Of a DNA stretch of 64,000 nucleotides, positions 53,178-62,485 are shown one piece after another. The stretch comes from Blautia hansenii (GTDB lineage Bacteria > Bacillota > Clostridia > Lachnospirales > Lachnospiraceae), in NCBI RefSeq assembly GCF_013304445.1, contig NZ_JAAITA010000002.1, positions 62,001-126,000 on the forward strand. Reading direction: 5' to 3'. Numbering within the stretch: the stretch's first letter is position 1; each line of letters begins with the position of its first letter. Under the pieces are notes generated by a model. It searched no databases, was not told the origin of the DNA, and worked only from the letters and a program-made list of their open reading frames with translations. A program made the position numbers and the translations under genes.

Positions 53178-53684
53178 TTAACGTTTTTCTGTCAAAAACA
53201 TAGTCATGCTTCTGCCTTCTACCTTTGGTGCTTTTTCCACAACGGCAATGTCAGACAGAACCTGCGCAAACTCTTCCAAGATGTGTTTGCTGCTTTGCAT
53301 ATGTGCCATTTCTCTCCCCCGGAAACGCAGAGTAACTTTTACCTTATTTCCCTTGGTCAGGAATTTTCTGGCATTATTGACTTTCGTGTTCAAATCGTTT
53401 TCCTCAATATTAGGGGATAAACGCACTTCTTTGATTTCTATGGTTTTCTGTTTCTTCTTAGCTTCTTTTTCTTTTCTCGCTAATTCGTACTTATACTTGC
53501 CATAATCGATAATTTTACAAACCGGCGGCTTTGCTGTAGGAGCAATTTTTACAAGGTCCAAGCCCGCTTCCATGGCATGTTTCTGCGCATCTCTTGCGGA
53601 CATAATGCCCAGCTGTTCTCCGTCTGCGCCGATGAGACGTACCTCTCTGTCTCTGATTTGTTCGTTAATCATTAAATCGCTAAT
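53178..53684 (-). CDS. infC: Translation initiation factor IF-3, probable AUU start
   Basis: A 168-residue IF-3 with the N-terminal domain (INEQIRDREVRLIGADG) and the C-terminal domain (IKEVRLSPNIEENDL; VTLRFRGREMAH). The ATG at 53672 has no ribosome binding site in range, but ATT at 53684, in frame four codons upstream, lies eight bases after GGAGGT. The product would begin MISDLMINEQIR. AUU starts in infC are known in Bacillus and E. coli, where IF-3 represses its own translation by rejecting AUU. The long leader upstream adds transcriptional control. Confidence 0.93.
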   Translation of the reverse strand: MSDLMINEQIRDREVRLIGADGEQLGIMSARDAQKHAMEAGLDLVKIAPTAKPPVCKIIDYGKYKYELARKEKEAKKKQKTIEIKEVRLSPNIEENDLNTKVNNARKFLTKGNKVKVTLRFRGREMAHMQSSKHILEEFAQVLSDIAVVEKAPKVEGRSMTMFLTEKR

Positions 53685-53948
53685 AGTAGTGCACCTCCAT
53701 AATATTGATAAACCACATGTTTTGAACTTGTTTTAAAGAAAGAATAAGAATCTACAGAGCAGTTTCCTGCGCCTTCCTGCCATTACAGAAAGATATAAAA
53801 AAAGTGACTAATCTGCAACATCTGCATACTACCCACTGATTATCCGCATAAGAAAACGCTGTGCGCCTCATTATCTTCATATAAACCGTAGTCACTTACT
53901 CGTGCTAGGGTGAGAGTGGATACTCTGCTTTCTTTTTCTTCTTCAGAC
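53685..53948 (-). promoter_or_regulatory. infC leader with internal terminator (L20-leader type)
   Basis: About 264 untranslated bases separate the promoter from the infC start. TAGTCACTT (53889-53897) pairs with AAGTGACTA (53802-53810) across a 78-base structured loop, and T7 follows on the minus strand (53803-53797). This is a long-range attenuator hairpin, similar in plan to the L20-binding leader of Firmicutes. I see no other gene in this gap. Confidence 0.7.
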
Positions 53949-53954
53949 TTATAC

Positions 53955-53983
53955 AGTATAACATAGAGCGCTCTGAAATGCAA
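53955..53983 (-). promoter_or_regulatory. Promoter of the infC operon
   Basis: TTGCAT (53983-53978), 17 bases, TATACT (53960-53955) on the minus strand. Confidence 0.75.
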
Positions 53984-54170
53984 TAGTTTTTTTCTTTTTT
54001 ATACATTTTATATTTTTTTTACTTTTTTCGCAGAAAATTCTTGTTTTTTTGCCTGTTCAATGGCATAATGAGTGTCATATACCGCAGGCGTTGTATTACG
54101 TTGAAGTGATACAGACTGCGACGCTTTATTCCAAAAAATCAAAAATATCTTAGTGAAAAAGGAGAGGTTT

Positions 54171-55526
54171 ATGGACAAAAAAAGAGGAAGTTTTTCTAAC
54201 AAAATGGGCTTTGTTCTTGCAGCAGCAGGCTCTGCCGTGGGACTTGGAAACCTCTGGCGTTTTCCCTATCTGGCAGCGAAATACGGCGGGGGAATTTTTC
54301 TGCTGGTGTATCTGATACTGGCAGTCACTTTGGGATTTACCCTCATGATTACCGAAATTGCTATTGGACGCAAGACAGGTCTCAGCGCCATCGGTGCTTT
54401 CAAAGCGCTGGATAAACGCTTTAACTTTGTAGGTTATCTCGCTTGTGTGGTACCTTTTATTATTACCCCTTACTACTGTGTTATCGGCTGCTGGGTAGTA
54501 AAATATTTTGCAGCTTTTCTCACAGGTCAGGGTTCCGCAGCAGCCGGAGACGAATATTTCAACGGCTTCATTTCACAGGCCACAGCGCCGGTATTCTGGT
54601 TTGCCCTGTATATTCTGCTCACTGCCGTTGTGGTTATTTTCGGTGTGGAAAAAGGAATCGAAAAAGCAAGCCGCATTATGATGCCCTTGTTAATTGTACT
54701 GATTATAGGCGTTTCTATTTTCTGTATTACCAGACCCGGCGCAGGGGCAGGCGTAAAATATTATCTGCTTCCTGATTTTTCCAGATTTTCAGCCACCACA
54801 GTACTGGCTGCCATGGGACAGTTATTCTATTCCATGTCACTGGCCATGGGCATTATGATTACCTATGGTTCTTATATGAAGAAAGACAGCAGCCTGGAAC
54901 AGTCGGTACGCCAGATTGAGATTTTTGACACCGTCGTTGCTTTCCTGGCAGGTCTGATGATTATTCCTTCCGTCTTTGTCTTTTCCGGCGGAGACGAGGC
55001 AGCCCTTGGCAAAGGACCATCTCTGATGTTTGTCACACTGCCTAAGGTATTTGAAAGCATGTCCTTTGGCGGAGTTATCGGCGCGGCTTTCTTCCTGTTG
55101 GTACTGTTTGCTGCACTGACCTCCTCGATTTCTCTTATGGAAACCAACGTATCCATTGTAAGAGATAAGTTTGGCTGGAGCAGAAAAAAATCCACCCTTA
55201 TAATAACCCTTTACGTCCTGATTCTGGGGTCCATCGTTTCCCTGGGCTTCGGACCTTTGAGTTTCATCAAGATTATCGGACTGGGACTTCTGGATTTCTT
55301 TGATTTCCTCAGCAACAGTGTTCTGATGCCCATTGTAGCGATTCTCACCTGTGTCTGCATCGGACATTTTATTGGTTCTAAGACTGTGGAGGATGAAGTA
55401 GAAATAAACGGTCCTTTCAAGGTAAAGAAATTTTACCGTATTATGCTCAAATGGATTGCCCCTATCTGCCTGGTGCTGATTCTGATTTTCGCAGTTTCCG
55501 AGGCGATGGGCTGGATTAAAGTCTGA
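54171..55526 (+). CDS. Sodium:neurotransmitter symporter family transporter
   Basis: A 451-residue membrane protein with 11 or 12 segments of the LeuT fold. The first helix carries the unwound Na+-binding motif GSAVGLGNLWRFPYLAAKYGG. Prokaryotic members usually import amino acids with Na+. The start ATG 54171 has GGAGAGG upstream. Monocistronic, divergent from infC and followed by a terminator. The substrate is unknown. Confidence 0.93.
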   Translation: MDKKRGSFSNKMGFVLAAAGSAVGLGNLWRFPYLAAKYGGGIFLLVYLILAVTLGFTLMITEIAIGRKTGLSAIGAFKALDKRFNFVGYLACVVPFIITPYYCVIGCWVVKYFAAFLTGQGSAAAGDEYFNGFISQATAPVFWFALYILLTAVVVIFGVEKGIEKASRIMMPLLIVLIIGVSIFCITRPGAGAGVKYYLLPDFSRFSATTVLAAMGQLFYSMSLAMGIMITYGSYMKKDSSLEQSVRQIEIFDTVVAFLAGLMIIPSVFVFSGGDEAALGKGPSLMFVTLPKVFESMSFGGVIGAAFFLLVLFAALTSSISLMETNVSIVRDKFGWSRKKSTLIITLYVLILGSIVSLGFGPLSFIKIIGLGLLDFFDFLSNSVLMPIVAILTCVCIGHFIGSKTVEDEVEINGPFKVKKFYRIMLKWIAPICLVLILIFAVSEAMGWIKV

Positions 55527-55530
55527 TGTA

Positions 55531-55608
55531 AAAAGAACGGTCACATGAAACACACAGCGAACCTTTTTCGTTCTGATTGCTGTTTCATGCAGCCGTTCTT
55601 TTTTTATT
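55531..55608 (+). terminator. Terminator of the symporter gene
   Basis: AAAGAACGG-TCACATGAAACA pairs with TGTTTCATG-CAGCCGTTCTTTTTTT with a small internal loop and a 30-base apical loop; a long T-tract ends the plus-strand transcript. Confidence 0.85.
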
Positions 55609-55635
55609 CTGCTGTCTTATATACCGTAAAAATTT

Positions 55636-55953
55636 TTATTTTGCTGTGAAGCTGCCGCATTTGGTATCATCACATCTGCAGGCCGAAGCACCGGCAATGG
55701 TGATTTTGTCCGCACTGCATTTTTCCTGCGTGTTAAAGGAACAGTCACAGGCCTTACAGTCCACTTCAATCGTTTTGCAGGCACAACCTGTTTCTGCCCG
55801 GTTCACAGTCCCATCCTTCTTTTCCACAAAACTTCTGCAGCAGGTTTCATCTGCTGTTTCCGCCGTAGTTCCCTCAACCAGAATATCTCCTTTGGAACAA
55901 TATTCATCTTTATTATACATACAGTTTCTGGCTGTACAGTTTAATAATGGCAT
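55636..55953 (-). CDS. DUF1540 cysteine-rich protein
   Basis: A 105-residue cytoplasmic protein with 14 cysteines and two DUF1540 repeats: CTARNCMYNKDEYCSKGDI near the start and CKACDCSFNTQEKCSADKI near the end. The regularly spaced cysteines suggest metal binding, perhaps zinc. The function of the family is unknown. Monocistronic. Confidence 0.87.
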   Translation of the reverse strand: MPLLNCTARNCMYNKDEYCSKGDILVEGTTAETADETCCRSFVEKKDGTVNRAETGCACKTIEVDCKACDCSFNTQEKCSADKITIAGASACRCDDTKCGSFTAK

Positions 55954-56011
55954 GCTGCTACCTCCTGAATAAATTTTCTTTTCAGAGATAGTATTTTCCG
56001 TTTTGTTATTT

Positions 56012-57343
56012 TTATTCTGTTTTTCGATTTTCCCTGATTTTTTTCAAAAGCAGGGGCAGTTCAAACAACAGCATGGCTATCCATCCCAAAAGGTACGCCA
56101 CCGGAAGTGCACGAATTCCCATATGCAGGCTGTAAACCAGCGGCAAAGCAGACAACACCCGAAATCCCATGTTCATGATACTGCTCCACAAAGTAACCTT
56201 CAAGTCTCCGATTCCCCGGAAATATCCCTGTACTCCATTGGTTACCGCAGGCAAAATGTAAATAAAGGCAATCAAATGAAGGTAAGAACGTCCAAGCTGT
56301 ATGACCTCCTGGTCATTGACAAAAAGCTTCATGAAAAAATCTGCTCCAAAAATGCAGGCTACGCCAATTAAAAGACCATAGAGAACTTCCATTACCATGC
56401 CCCAACGAAAGCCTTTCCAGATACGCTTCTTTTCTCCTGCCCCGTAATTCTGTGCCATAAAAGAAGTCATGGCCGAAGCAATGCTCTGCTGTGGTACAAT
56501 AGCGAAATCATCAATTCGATTCACTGCGGCAAAGGCTGCAACCACAGAAACTCCCATGGTGTTGACAATGACCTGTATGCCAATTTTCCCAAGCTGTACT
56601 GACGCCTGCTGCATGGCGCTGGCCCAGCCGTACCGGATGGTTTCTGCAAACTGACTCTTATCAAAAAACAGCCAGTCCTTCCCCAGACACAAAATCTTTA
56701 CTTTCTTCCTGATATACAGCCCGCAGAACAGACTGCAGCAGGCCTGGCTGATAACGGTTGCCAGAGCACAGCCTGCGCTGCCCATATGAAAGACCAGCAC
56801 AAAGAACAAATCTCCAAAAACATTCAGCACAGAGGCAATCACCAGAAAGTAAACCGGCGTCGTGCTGTCTCCCAGAGCCCGCAGTGTATTGGCATAAAAG
56901 TTATAAATAAAGGTAAAAACCAGACCTGCAAACACAATCCGAAGATACTGGGACGCCAGCGGAATCAATTCTTCCTGTACCTGTATCAGCCGTAAAAGCC
57001 AGGGAGCCCCTGCAATACACAACATGGAAAGTACCAGAGAAAATACACAGCCTCCTATCATAGTAGTGCTGATTTGCTTTCGCAAACGCTCCATTCTCCC
57101 TGCTCCGAACTGCATTCCCATAAGAATGGAGGCGCCCATACACATACCGTTGATAAATAGAATCGCAAAGGTCATCAGGGGATTGCTGCTGCCTACTGCT
57201 GCCAGCGCCTCGGTTCCCACAAATTTGCCTACAATGATACTGTCTGCCGCATTGTAACAAAGCTGAAAAAGATTTCCCAGCACCAGCGGTACCGCAAAAC
57301 CTGCTATCTGTGGAGCTATCTTTCCTTTTGTCATATCTTTCAT
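56012..57343 (-). CDS. MATE family efflux transporter
   Basis: A 443-residue MATE protein with about 12 membrane segments (GFAVPLVLGNLFQLCYNAADSI; IVGKFVGTEALAAVGSSNP). I start it at ATG 57343 (MKDMTKGKIAPQ) with AGGCGG upstream; the longer reading from 57400 begins in unrelated sequence. It follows thrS in the opposite order on the same strand, with 61 bases between the thrS stop at 57461 and the extended ORF, so it is probably a separate unit. Substrate unknown. Confidence 0.92.
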   Translation of the reverse strand: MKDMTKGKIAPQIAGFAVPLVLGNLFQLCYNAADSIIVGKFVGTEALAAVGSSNPLMTFAILFINGMCMGASILMGMQFGAGRMERLRKQISTTMIGGCVFSLVLSMLCIAGAPWLLRLIQVQEELIPLASQYLRIVFAGLVFTFIYNFYANTLRALGDSTTPVYFLVIASVLNVFGDLFFVLVFHMGSAGCALATVISQACCSLFCGLYIRKKVKILCLGKDWLFFDKSQFAETIRYGWASAMQQASVQLGKIGIQVIVNTMGVSVVAAFAAVNRIDDFAIVPQQSIASAMTSFMAQNYGAGEKKRIWKGFRWGMVMEVLYGLLIGVACIFGADFFMKLFVNDQEVIQLGRSYLHLIAFIYILPAVTNGVQGYFRGIGDLKVTLWSSIMNMGFRVLSALPLVYSLHMGIRALPVAYLLGWIAMLLFELPLLLKKIRENRKTE

Positions 57344-57460
57344 ACTGTTTCCGCCTTTTCTCCAAAGGAACCGGAACCACCGCATAACAGGCATATCCAC
57401 ATTCCATACCCTTCTGCGGCAGCACCGGTTCCCCCTTACATCTGTATGTTTCCTGCTGCT

Positions 57461-59440
57461 TTATGAATTCTCAATTCTTTTTCCTTCTGCGTCCACCTGG
57501 ATTTTACGGATTTCCTTTGTACGGATTTCCCTGCAGACAGCGTCCATAAACGCATCTAAAGACTTCTGTCCTTCATCACCAAGGTAACGGCTTCTTACTG
57601 ACACCACCTGTTCTTCCTCTTCCTTTGCACCCACTACTAACATATAAGGAATTTTCTGCAGACGGGCTTCTCTGATTTTATAACCGATTTTTTCGGAACG
57701 GTTGTCCACGCTGCTGCGGATTCCATTTTTCTTCAGCTGTGCCTGTACTTTTTCTGCATATTCACCGTATTTTTCAGAAATCGGCAGTACGCGAACTTGC
57801 TCCGGACACAACCAGGTAGGGAACAGACCGGCATATTTTTCAATGAGCCATGCCAGCGTTCTCTCGTAGCAGCCCATAGCGGTTCTGTGAATAATGCCGG
57901 GACGTTTCTTTTCCCCGTTTTCGTCAATATAATACATATCAAACTGCTCAGCCAGAAGCGCGTCCCACTGAATCGTTATCATGGTGTCTTCTTTTCCGTA
58001 CACATTCTTAGCATTAATATCTACCTTTGGACCATAGAAAGCGGCCTCTCCCACATCTTCCACAAATGGAATGTTCAGTTCTGTCAGAATCTGACGGATG
58101 TGTTCCTGTGTTTCTTCCCAGACTTCCGGTTCTCCAATGTATTTTTCCTTATTATCCGGGTCCCATTTGGAAAGATGATAGGTTACATCCTCCTCTACCC
58201 CCAGAGTTTCCAGACAGTGTTTTGCCAACGCCATACAGCCTTTGAATTCTTCCACCATCTGGTCGGGACGCATAATCAGATGTCCCTCGGAAATGGTAAA
58301 CTGGCGCACACGAGTCAGACCGTGCATTTCACCGGAATCCTCGTTTCTAAACAGAGTAGAGGTCTCGCCATAGCGGATTGGCAGGTCTCTGTAAGAATGT
58401 TGTGTTGCCTTGTATACATAATACTGGAATGGGCAGGTCATAGGACGCAGCGCATACACTTCTTTGTCCTTTTCTTCATCTCCCAGTACAAACATGCCTT
58501 CCTTATAATGATCCCAATGTCCGGAAATCTTATACAAATCACTTTTTGCCATAAGCGGTGTTTTGGTACGGACATAGCCCCATTCGTTATCCTCCAGGTC
58601 CTCAATCCATCTCTGGAGTTCTTTTAAAATAATCACGCCTTTTGGCATGAGCAGAGGCAGACCCTGTCCGATAACATCTACGGTTGTAAACAGTTCCATC
58701 TCTCTTCCCAGCTTGTTGTGGTCGCGTTTTTTTGCCTCTTCCATTTGAGCCAGGTACTCATTTAATTCATCTTTTTTGCTGAAAGCAGTTCCGTAAATAC
58801 GGGAAAGCATTTTGTTCTTCTCGTCACCTCTCCAGTATGCACCAGAAGATGAGGTCAGTTTAAATGCCTTTACTCCCTTGGTATTCATTAAGTGAGGACC
58901 TGCGCATAAATCTACGAAGTCTCCCTGGGAATAAAAGGAAATCTCTTCCCCTTCCGGCAGGTCTTTTATCAGTTCTACTTTATACGGTTCACCCTTTTCT
59001 TCCATAAATTTAATGGCTTCTTCACGGGGAAGTGTGTAACGTTCAATTTTTGCACCCTTTTTGATGATTTTCTTCATCTCTTTTTCCAGTGCGTCCAGTT
59101 CCTCGCGACTGAAAGATTCATGGTCAAAATCATAGTAAAATCCGGTGTCAATAGAAGGTCCGATAGCCAGCTTTGCTTCCGGATATAAATTTTTTACCGC
59201 TTCTGCAAGAACATGGGACGCCGTATGGCGAAGGGCTGCCAGTCCCTTTTCATCATTTGCTGTAAGAATACTGACTTCACAATCCTTTTCCACTACTGTT
59301 CTTAAGTCTACAACTTCTCCGTCTACTTCTCCTGCACAGGCTGCCCGTGCCAGTCCTTCACTGATGTCCAGTGCGATTTCGTATACGGATTTGCTTTCTG
59401 CGTACTCTTTCTGTGAGCCGTCTTTCAATGTGATAATCAT
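57461..59440 (-). CDS. thrS: Threonyl-tRNA synthetase
   Basis: Charges tRNA-Thr. The 659 residues comprise an N-terminal TGS domain (MIITLKDGSQKEYAES), an editing domain with HTASHVLAEAV and later CAGPHL, the class II catalytic domain (RPMTCPFQYYVYK; motif 2 FRNEDSGEMHGLTRVRQFT; motif 3 GCYERTLAWLIEKYAG) and an anticodon-binding domain. Normal length. Expression is under a T-box riboswitch directly upstream. Confidence 0.97.
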   Translation of the reverse strand: MIITLKDGSQKEYAESKSVYEIALDISEGLARAACAGEVDGEVVDLRTVVEKDCEVSILTANDEKGLAALRHTASHVLAEAVKNLYPEAKLAIGPSIDTGFYYDFDHESFSREELDALEKEMKKIIKKGAKIERYTLPREEAIKFMEEKGEPYKVELIKDLPEGEEISFYSQGDFVDLCAGPHLMNTKGVKAFKLTSSSGAYWRGDEKNKMLSRIYGTAFSKKDELNEYLAQMEEAKKRDHNKLGREMELFTTVDVIGQGLPLLMPKGVIILKELQRWIEDLEDNEWGYVRTKTPLMAKSDLYKISGHWDHYKEGMFVLGDEEKDKEVYALRPMTCPFQYYVYKATQHSYRDLPIRYGETSTLFRNEDSGEMHGLTRVRQFTISEGHLIMRPDQMVEEFKGCMALAKHCLETLGVEEDVTYHLSKWDPDNKEKYIGEPEVWEETQEHIRQILTELNIPFVEDVGEAAFYGPKVDINAKNVYGKEDTMITIQWDALLAEQFDMYYIDENGEKKRPGIIHRTAMGCYERTLAWLIEKYAGLFPTWLCPEQVRVLPISEKYGEYAEKVQAQLKKNGIRSSVDNRSEKIGYKIREARLQKIPYMLVVGAKEEEEQVVSVRSRYLGDEGQKSLDAFMDAVCREIRTKEIRKIQVDAEGKRIENS

Positions 59441-59760
59441 AATCGTCTTCTCCTTTCCTGATTCCTGCAGGAGTGGTCATACCCGAAGGCTTTGTTAAAC
59501 AAAAAAATCCCGTCCCCTGCAGCCCTGTGTGACTGCAAGGGACGGGCGTAATCTTTGCCCGCGGTTCCACCCTTCTTGTTAAAAGCATTTGCTTTGGTAA
59601 CCACTTCATTTGATGATAACGGAATCACCGGACCGGATTGGGGTCACTCAGAGGTAGTTTTCAAATGGTTCCGTAACAGAACGCTCTCAGCCTGCGCGCT
59701 CCTCTCTGTGTCCTTCCGCATTTTACTCGTCTCGTCAACGTATTGAATATTTCTTTTATG
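59441..59760 (-). promoter_or_regulatory. T-box riboswitch controlling thrS
   Basis: The leader contains the T-box sequence AAGGGTGGAACCGCGGG (59574-59558) and a terminator, TCCCGTCCCCTGCAG with CTGCAAGGGACGGG (59508-59546), followed by T7. Stem I spans roughly 59720-59640. The specifier lies in ACTACC (59658-59653), both triplets of which are Thr codons. Uncharged tRNA-Thr would switch to the antiterminator and allow thrS expression. Confidence 0.93.
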
Positions 59761-59767
59761 TTTTCAT

Positions 59768-59795
59768 ATTATAACCGTCTCTCTTGCTTTGTCAA
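59768..59795 (-). promoter_or_regulatory. Promoter of the thrS T-box leader
   Basis: TTGACA (59795-59790), 16 bases, TATAAT (59773-59768) on the minus strand. Confidence 0.8.
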
Positions 59796-59834
59796 CCTCT
59801 TTTTCTGTGTTTTTTCTTTTTGATTTTTCCTTTT

Positions 59835-60590
59835 CTACAAATTTCCTGCCGCTTTATCCTTTAAGACACCCAGAAATTCCCGCACCAGGTAATTCACCAT
59901 CAAAAATCCATTGCTTTTCGCCGCAAGCCCGTATATCTCACAATCCATCTTCTTTCTGGCTATAGCGGTTCCCCTGTAAAGATGAAAACTGCTGGTAACG
60001 ATACCCACCCGTCCCGTTTTATCTGCCTTCTGCCATTTTTGCTTCCATATCCGGTAAGAGCAGGCAATATTCTGCTGGGTATTGACGGACTGGTCTTCTT
60101 TTATCAGCCTGGCCGCATCAATACCTCTCTTCGTCAGTTCCCGGTACATACATTCTGCCTCTGAAATCCCCTCATCCTCACCCTTGCCGCCGGAAAGAAT
60201 GGCTTTTGTTTCGGGATTTTGTTTCAGATATTCCTCTGCTTTGCGAATCCGGTATTCCAAAGACAGACTGGGGTGAGTGCCCTTTACCTGGGCGCCAAGT
60301 ACAATAAGACACTCTAGTCGTTTTTCTTCTTTTTGAAACATGGCTTTTACAATCTTTGCTTCCACAAACAAAAAGAGACCGAACAGCAAACAAAGACTGT
60401 AAAGTATTCCTTCCAAAAGTATCTGTGGGACTTGTATGCGAAAATGCAGAGCCGCCCCACCAGCCCAAAATCCCACTCCCAGCAAAATCCACAGTACAGG
60501 AAATTTTGAGGAAAGTCCTGCATACAGAGCAATGGCGGCGAAATACAACATACACACGATTCCTAAAAGCAAGAGCAGAAATTCTGCCAT
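59835..60590 (-). CDS. YdcF/SanA family (DUF218) membrane protein
   Basis: A 251-residue protein with an N-terminal membrane region of three or so helices (to about residue 75), then a DUF218 domain: IVLGAQVKGTHPSLSLEYR, ILSGGKGEDEGISEA, SVNTQQNIACSYR and VTSSFHLYRGTAIA. Members are linked to envelope integrity and antibiotic sensitivity in E. coli (SanA), but the reaction is unknown. GGAAACGGGAAG precedes the start. Monocistronic. Confidence 0.87.
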   Translation of the reverse strand: MAEFLLLLLGIVCMLYFAAIALYAGLSSKFPVLWILLGVGFWAGGAALHFRIQVPQILLEGILYSLCLLFGLFLFVEAKIVKAMFQKEEKRLECLIVLGAQVKGTHPSLSLEYRIRKAEEYLKQNPETKAILSGGKGEDEGISEAECMYRELTKRGIDAARLIKEDQSVNTQQNIACSYRIWKQKWQKADKTGRVGIVTSSFHLYRGTAIARKKMDCEIYGLAAKSNGFLMVNYLVREFLGVLKDKAAGNL

Positions 60591-60679
60591 AGTCTTCCCG
60601 TTTCCTTTCTCTTTCTATCCAGCATACCACAAAGGGACGAGTGTTCTTTTCCCGAACTTCGTCCCTTCTTTTCACAATC

Positions 60680-61186
60680 TTATTTATTTCTTCCACAGCA
60701 GTGTTTATATTTTTTGCCGCTGCCGCATGGACATGGGTCATTACGTCCGATTTTCGGTCCTTTTACTACAGTACCGGATTTTTTCTGCTCCAGATACAGT
60801 TCTTTTCTCTTTTCTTCGGAGAAAATGCTGTTCCACTGCGGCAGCTCGTATAACCAGTCTGCTTTGGCGTCTACCATGTTTTTGTACAGAGTTTCCAGGT
60901 CAAATCCCAGATTTACCTCTGTGTTTTCATCCATTTCTTCGATAGGGTTCTGGATTTTCAAACTGTCATTGATACCATCCAGAAAACCAACCATCGTCAT
61001 AACTTCTACGTCGTATTTTTCTGCCAGTTCTTTTACAGTTCCTTTTACTACTTCGTTAGGATTGCTGAGAAGTTTTTCATAGATTCCTTTTTCGATTAAG
61101 AAATAATTTGTCCAGAATTTCTCAAGCTGCACTCTGTCGGCCTGCTGAGAATATGCCATATCTCTCCAATCTTGTAATAATGCCAT
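60680..61186 (-). CDS. SEC-C metal-binding domain protein
   Basis: A 168-residue protein ending with a SEC-C zinc motif, [19 protein letters not shown], as found at the C-terminus of SecA. The rest is helical and begins [18 protein letters not shown]. The function is unknown; the free-standing SEC-C proteins may bind ribosomes or SecB-type partners. Monocistronic, with a clear promoter upstream. Confidence 0.88.
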   Translation of the reverse strand: MALLQDWRDMAYSQQADRVQLEKFWTNYFLIEKGIYEKLLSNPNEVVKGTVKELAEKYDVEVMTMVGFLDGINDSLKIQNPIEEMDENTEVNLGFDLETLYKNMVDAKADWLYELPQWNSIFSEEKRKELYLEQKKSGTVVKGPKIGRNDPCPCGSGKKYKHCCGRNK

Positions 61187-61436
61187 GTATCTTACCTGCC
61201 TTTTGTTTATTTTCCTGATTTACCATTTCGGTTTAACAGGTATAGTATATACGAAAACAGAGAGTTTTTCAATCTGTAAAATCAAATAATGTAAAATCCC
61301 ATAAAATTTTTCTGTACTTTGTATAACTTTTGATTTTCTGCCCATACTACAGATAGTCCACAAAGAGATGGCTCAAATGCGAGACGCTCTTTGCAGACAA
61401 CCAAAGAAAAAGTAGAAATACTTTATCCTCCCCTTT
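61187..61436. promoter_or_regulatory. Intergenic region with the SEC-C gene promoter
   Basis: TTGAAA (61272-61267), 17 bases, TATACT (61249-61244) on the minus strand drive the SEC-C gene. The remaining sequence to 61436 is AT-rich; I see no gene or RNA element in it. Confidence 0.65.
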
Positions 61437-62426
61437 TTAGCCCCCGTACTTGCCGGTTCGGGGGCTGTTCTCTTTTTCCAAATCCAACAGCATCTCCTCC
61501 CAGACCCTCCTGTTTTCCCGGTATATCTCTTCAAAGCACCACCAGGGAAGCGGTGAATCCGGCTTTCCTATCTCTACCGTCAGACTGGGGATTTTCATAC
61601 TTTGCAGCGCCCAGTCCTTATACCCCGCTGCATCCAGCTTTTCAAAATTCCCATCTGTTTTATATCCCGTCACCTCTGCAATTCTATCTGCAAAATTCTT
61701 TGTCCTTTCTTTCAGTACTCCTTCCTGCCCGAAATTCCAGTAAATCACCTGGCCGGATGAATGATAGGACAGCGTTCTCTGGAATTTTGCCTCTCTGGTC
61801 AGCTGTGTCAAAATCCGGGTTTCTTCCTCCGATTCCGGATATGCTCCCTTATACTTTTCCGAAGAGGCTTCCCCCCTCCCTTCCGTATATTTATCCCAGT
61901 CCGCCGGAAAATTCCTGTTTAAATCCACACCTCTGGCATTGGCCTTCCACTTTCTGAAATAGACCTCATAAGACAGATTTTTTCTTTCCTTCTCTGCAAT
62001 TTGCAGTACTTTTCTGCGGAGCCCGGGATTTCGGATACTGTTCTCACCAAACTGGCTAATGCTTACCCCATCCGGATTTGCCATAGGAATGACATAAATC
62101 GCTCTGTTTTCCAATAATTTCTCATAACTGACTCCTTTATAAACACGGTTGTACTTAAGGTGCAGAAGAAATTTTGCCGCCTGCTCCATTAAAAGCTGAC
62201 AGGTCATATATTCCCGTCCGTGAATTCCCCCAAAAATAAAAACCTTTTGTTGTGCATTTTGTTTTCCTATTCTCATACAATCTATCTTCCTCAAATCTGC
62301 TGACTTTCCCAAAGACTGTACTTGCAGATATTCCGGAAATATCCTTGCAAAAATACCCAAATCGTTCTGCATATTTTCGTAGGTATAACCTAAAAACCGT
62401 GGATAGTCCCAATTCCAATTATCCAT
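61437..62426 (-). CDS. M14-family zinc carboxypeptidase
   Basis: A 329-residue peptidase. The zinc ligands are in FGGIHGREYMTC (HxxE) and LSYHSSGQVIYW (His), and the substrate-binding and catalytic segments ANARGVDLNRNFPADW and SLTVEIGKPDSP match the family. M14 enzymes of this kind often cut gamma-D-Glu-mDAP bonds of peptidoglycan. No signal peptide is visible. The final codons and stop form a hairpin, AGCCCCCG with CGGGGGCT. AGAGGT precedes the start. Confidence 0.88.
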   Translation of the reverse strand: MDNWNWDYPRFLGYTYENMQNDLGIFARIFPEYLQVQSLGKSADLRKIDCMRIGKQNAQQKVFIFGGIHGREYMTCQLLMEQAAKFLLHLKYNRVYKGVSYEKLLENRAIYVIPMANPDGVSISQFGENSIRNPGLRRKVLQIAEKERKNLSYEVYFRKWKANARGVDLNRNFPADWDKYTEGRGEASSEKYKGAYPESEEETRILTQLTREAKFQRTLSYHSSGQVIYWNFGQEGVLKERTKNFADRIAEVTGYKTDGNFEKLDAAGYKDWALQSMKIPSLTVEIGKPDSPLPWWCFEEIYRENRRVWEEMLLDLEKENSPRTGKYGG

Positions 62427-62485
62427 TGACGGGTACCTCTAAAATTATTATAATAATAGATATTCTAAGCAAGGGAGATTAAGAC

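Noticed and set aside
57797-58627. 276-codon frame opposite thrS
   Set aside because: Shadow of a well-conserved synthetase gene.
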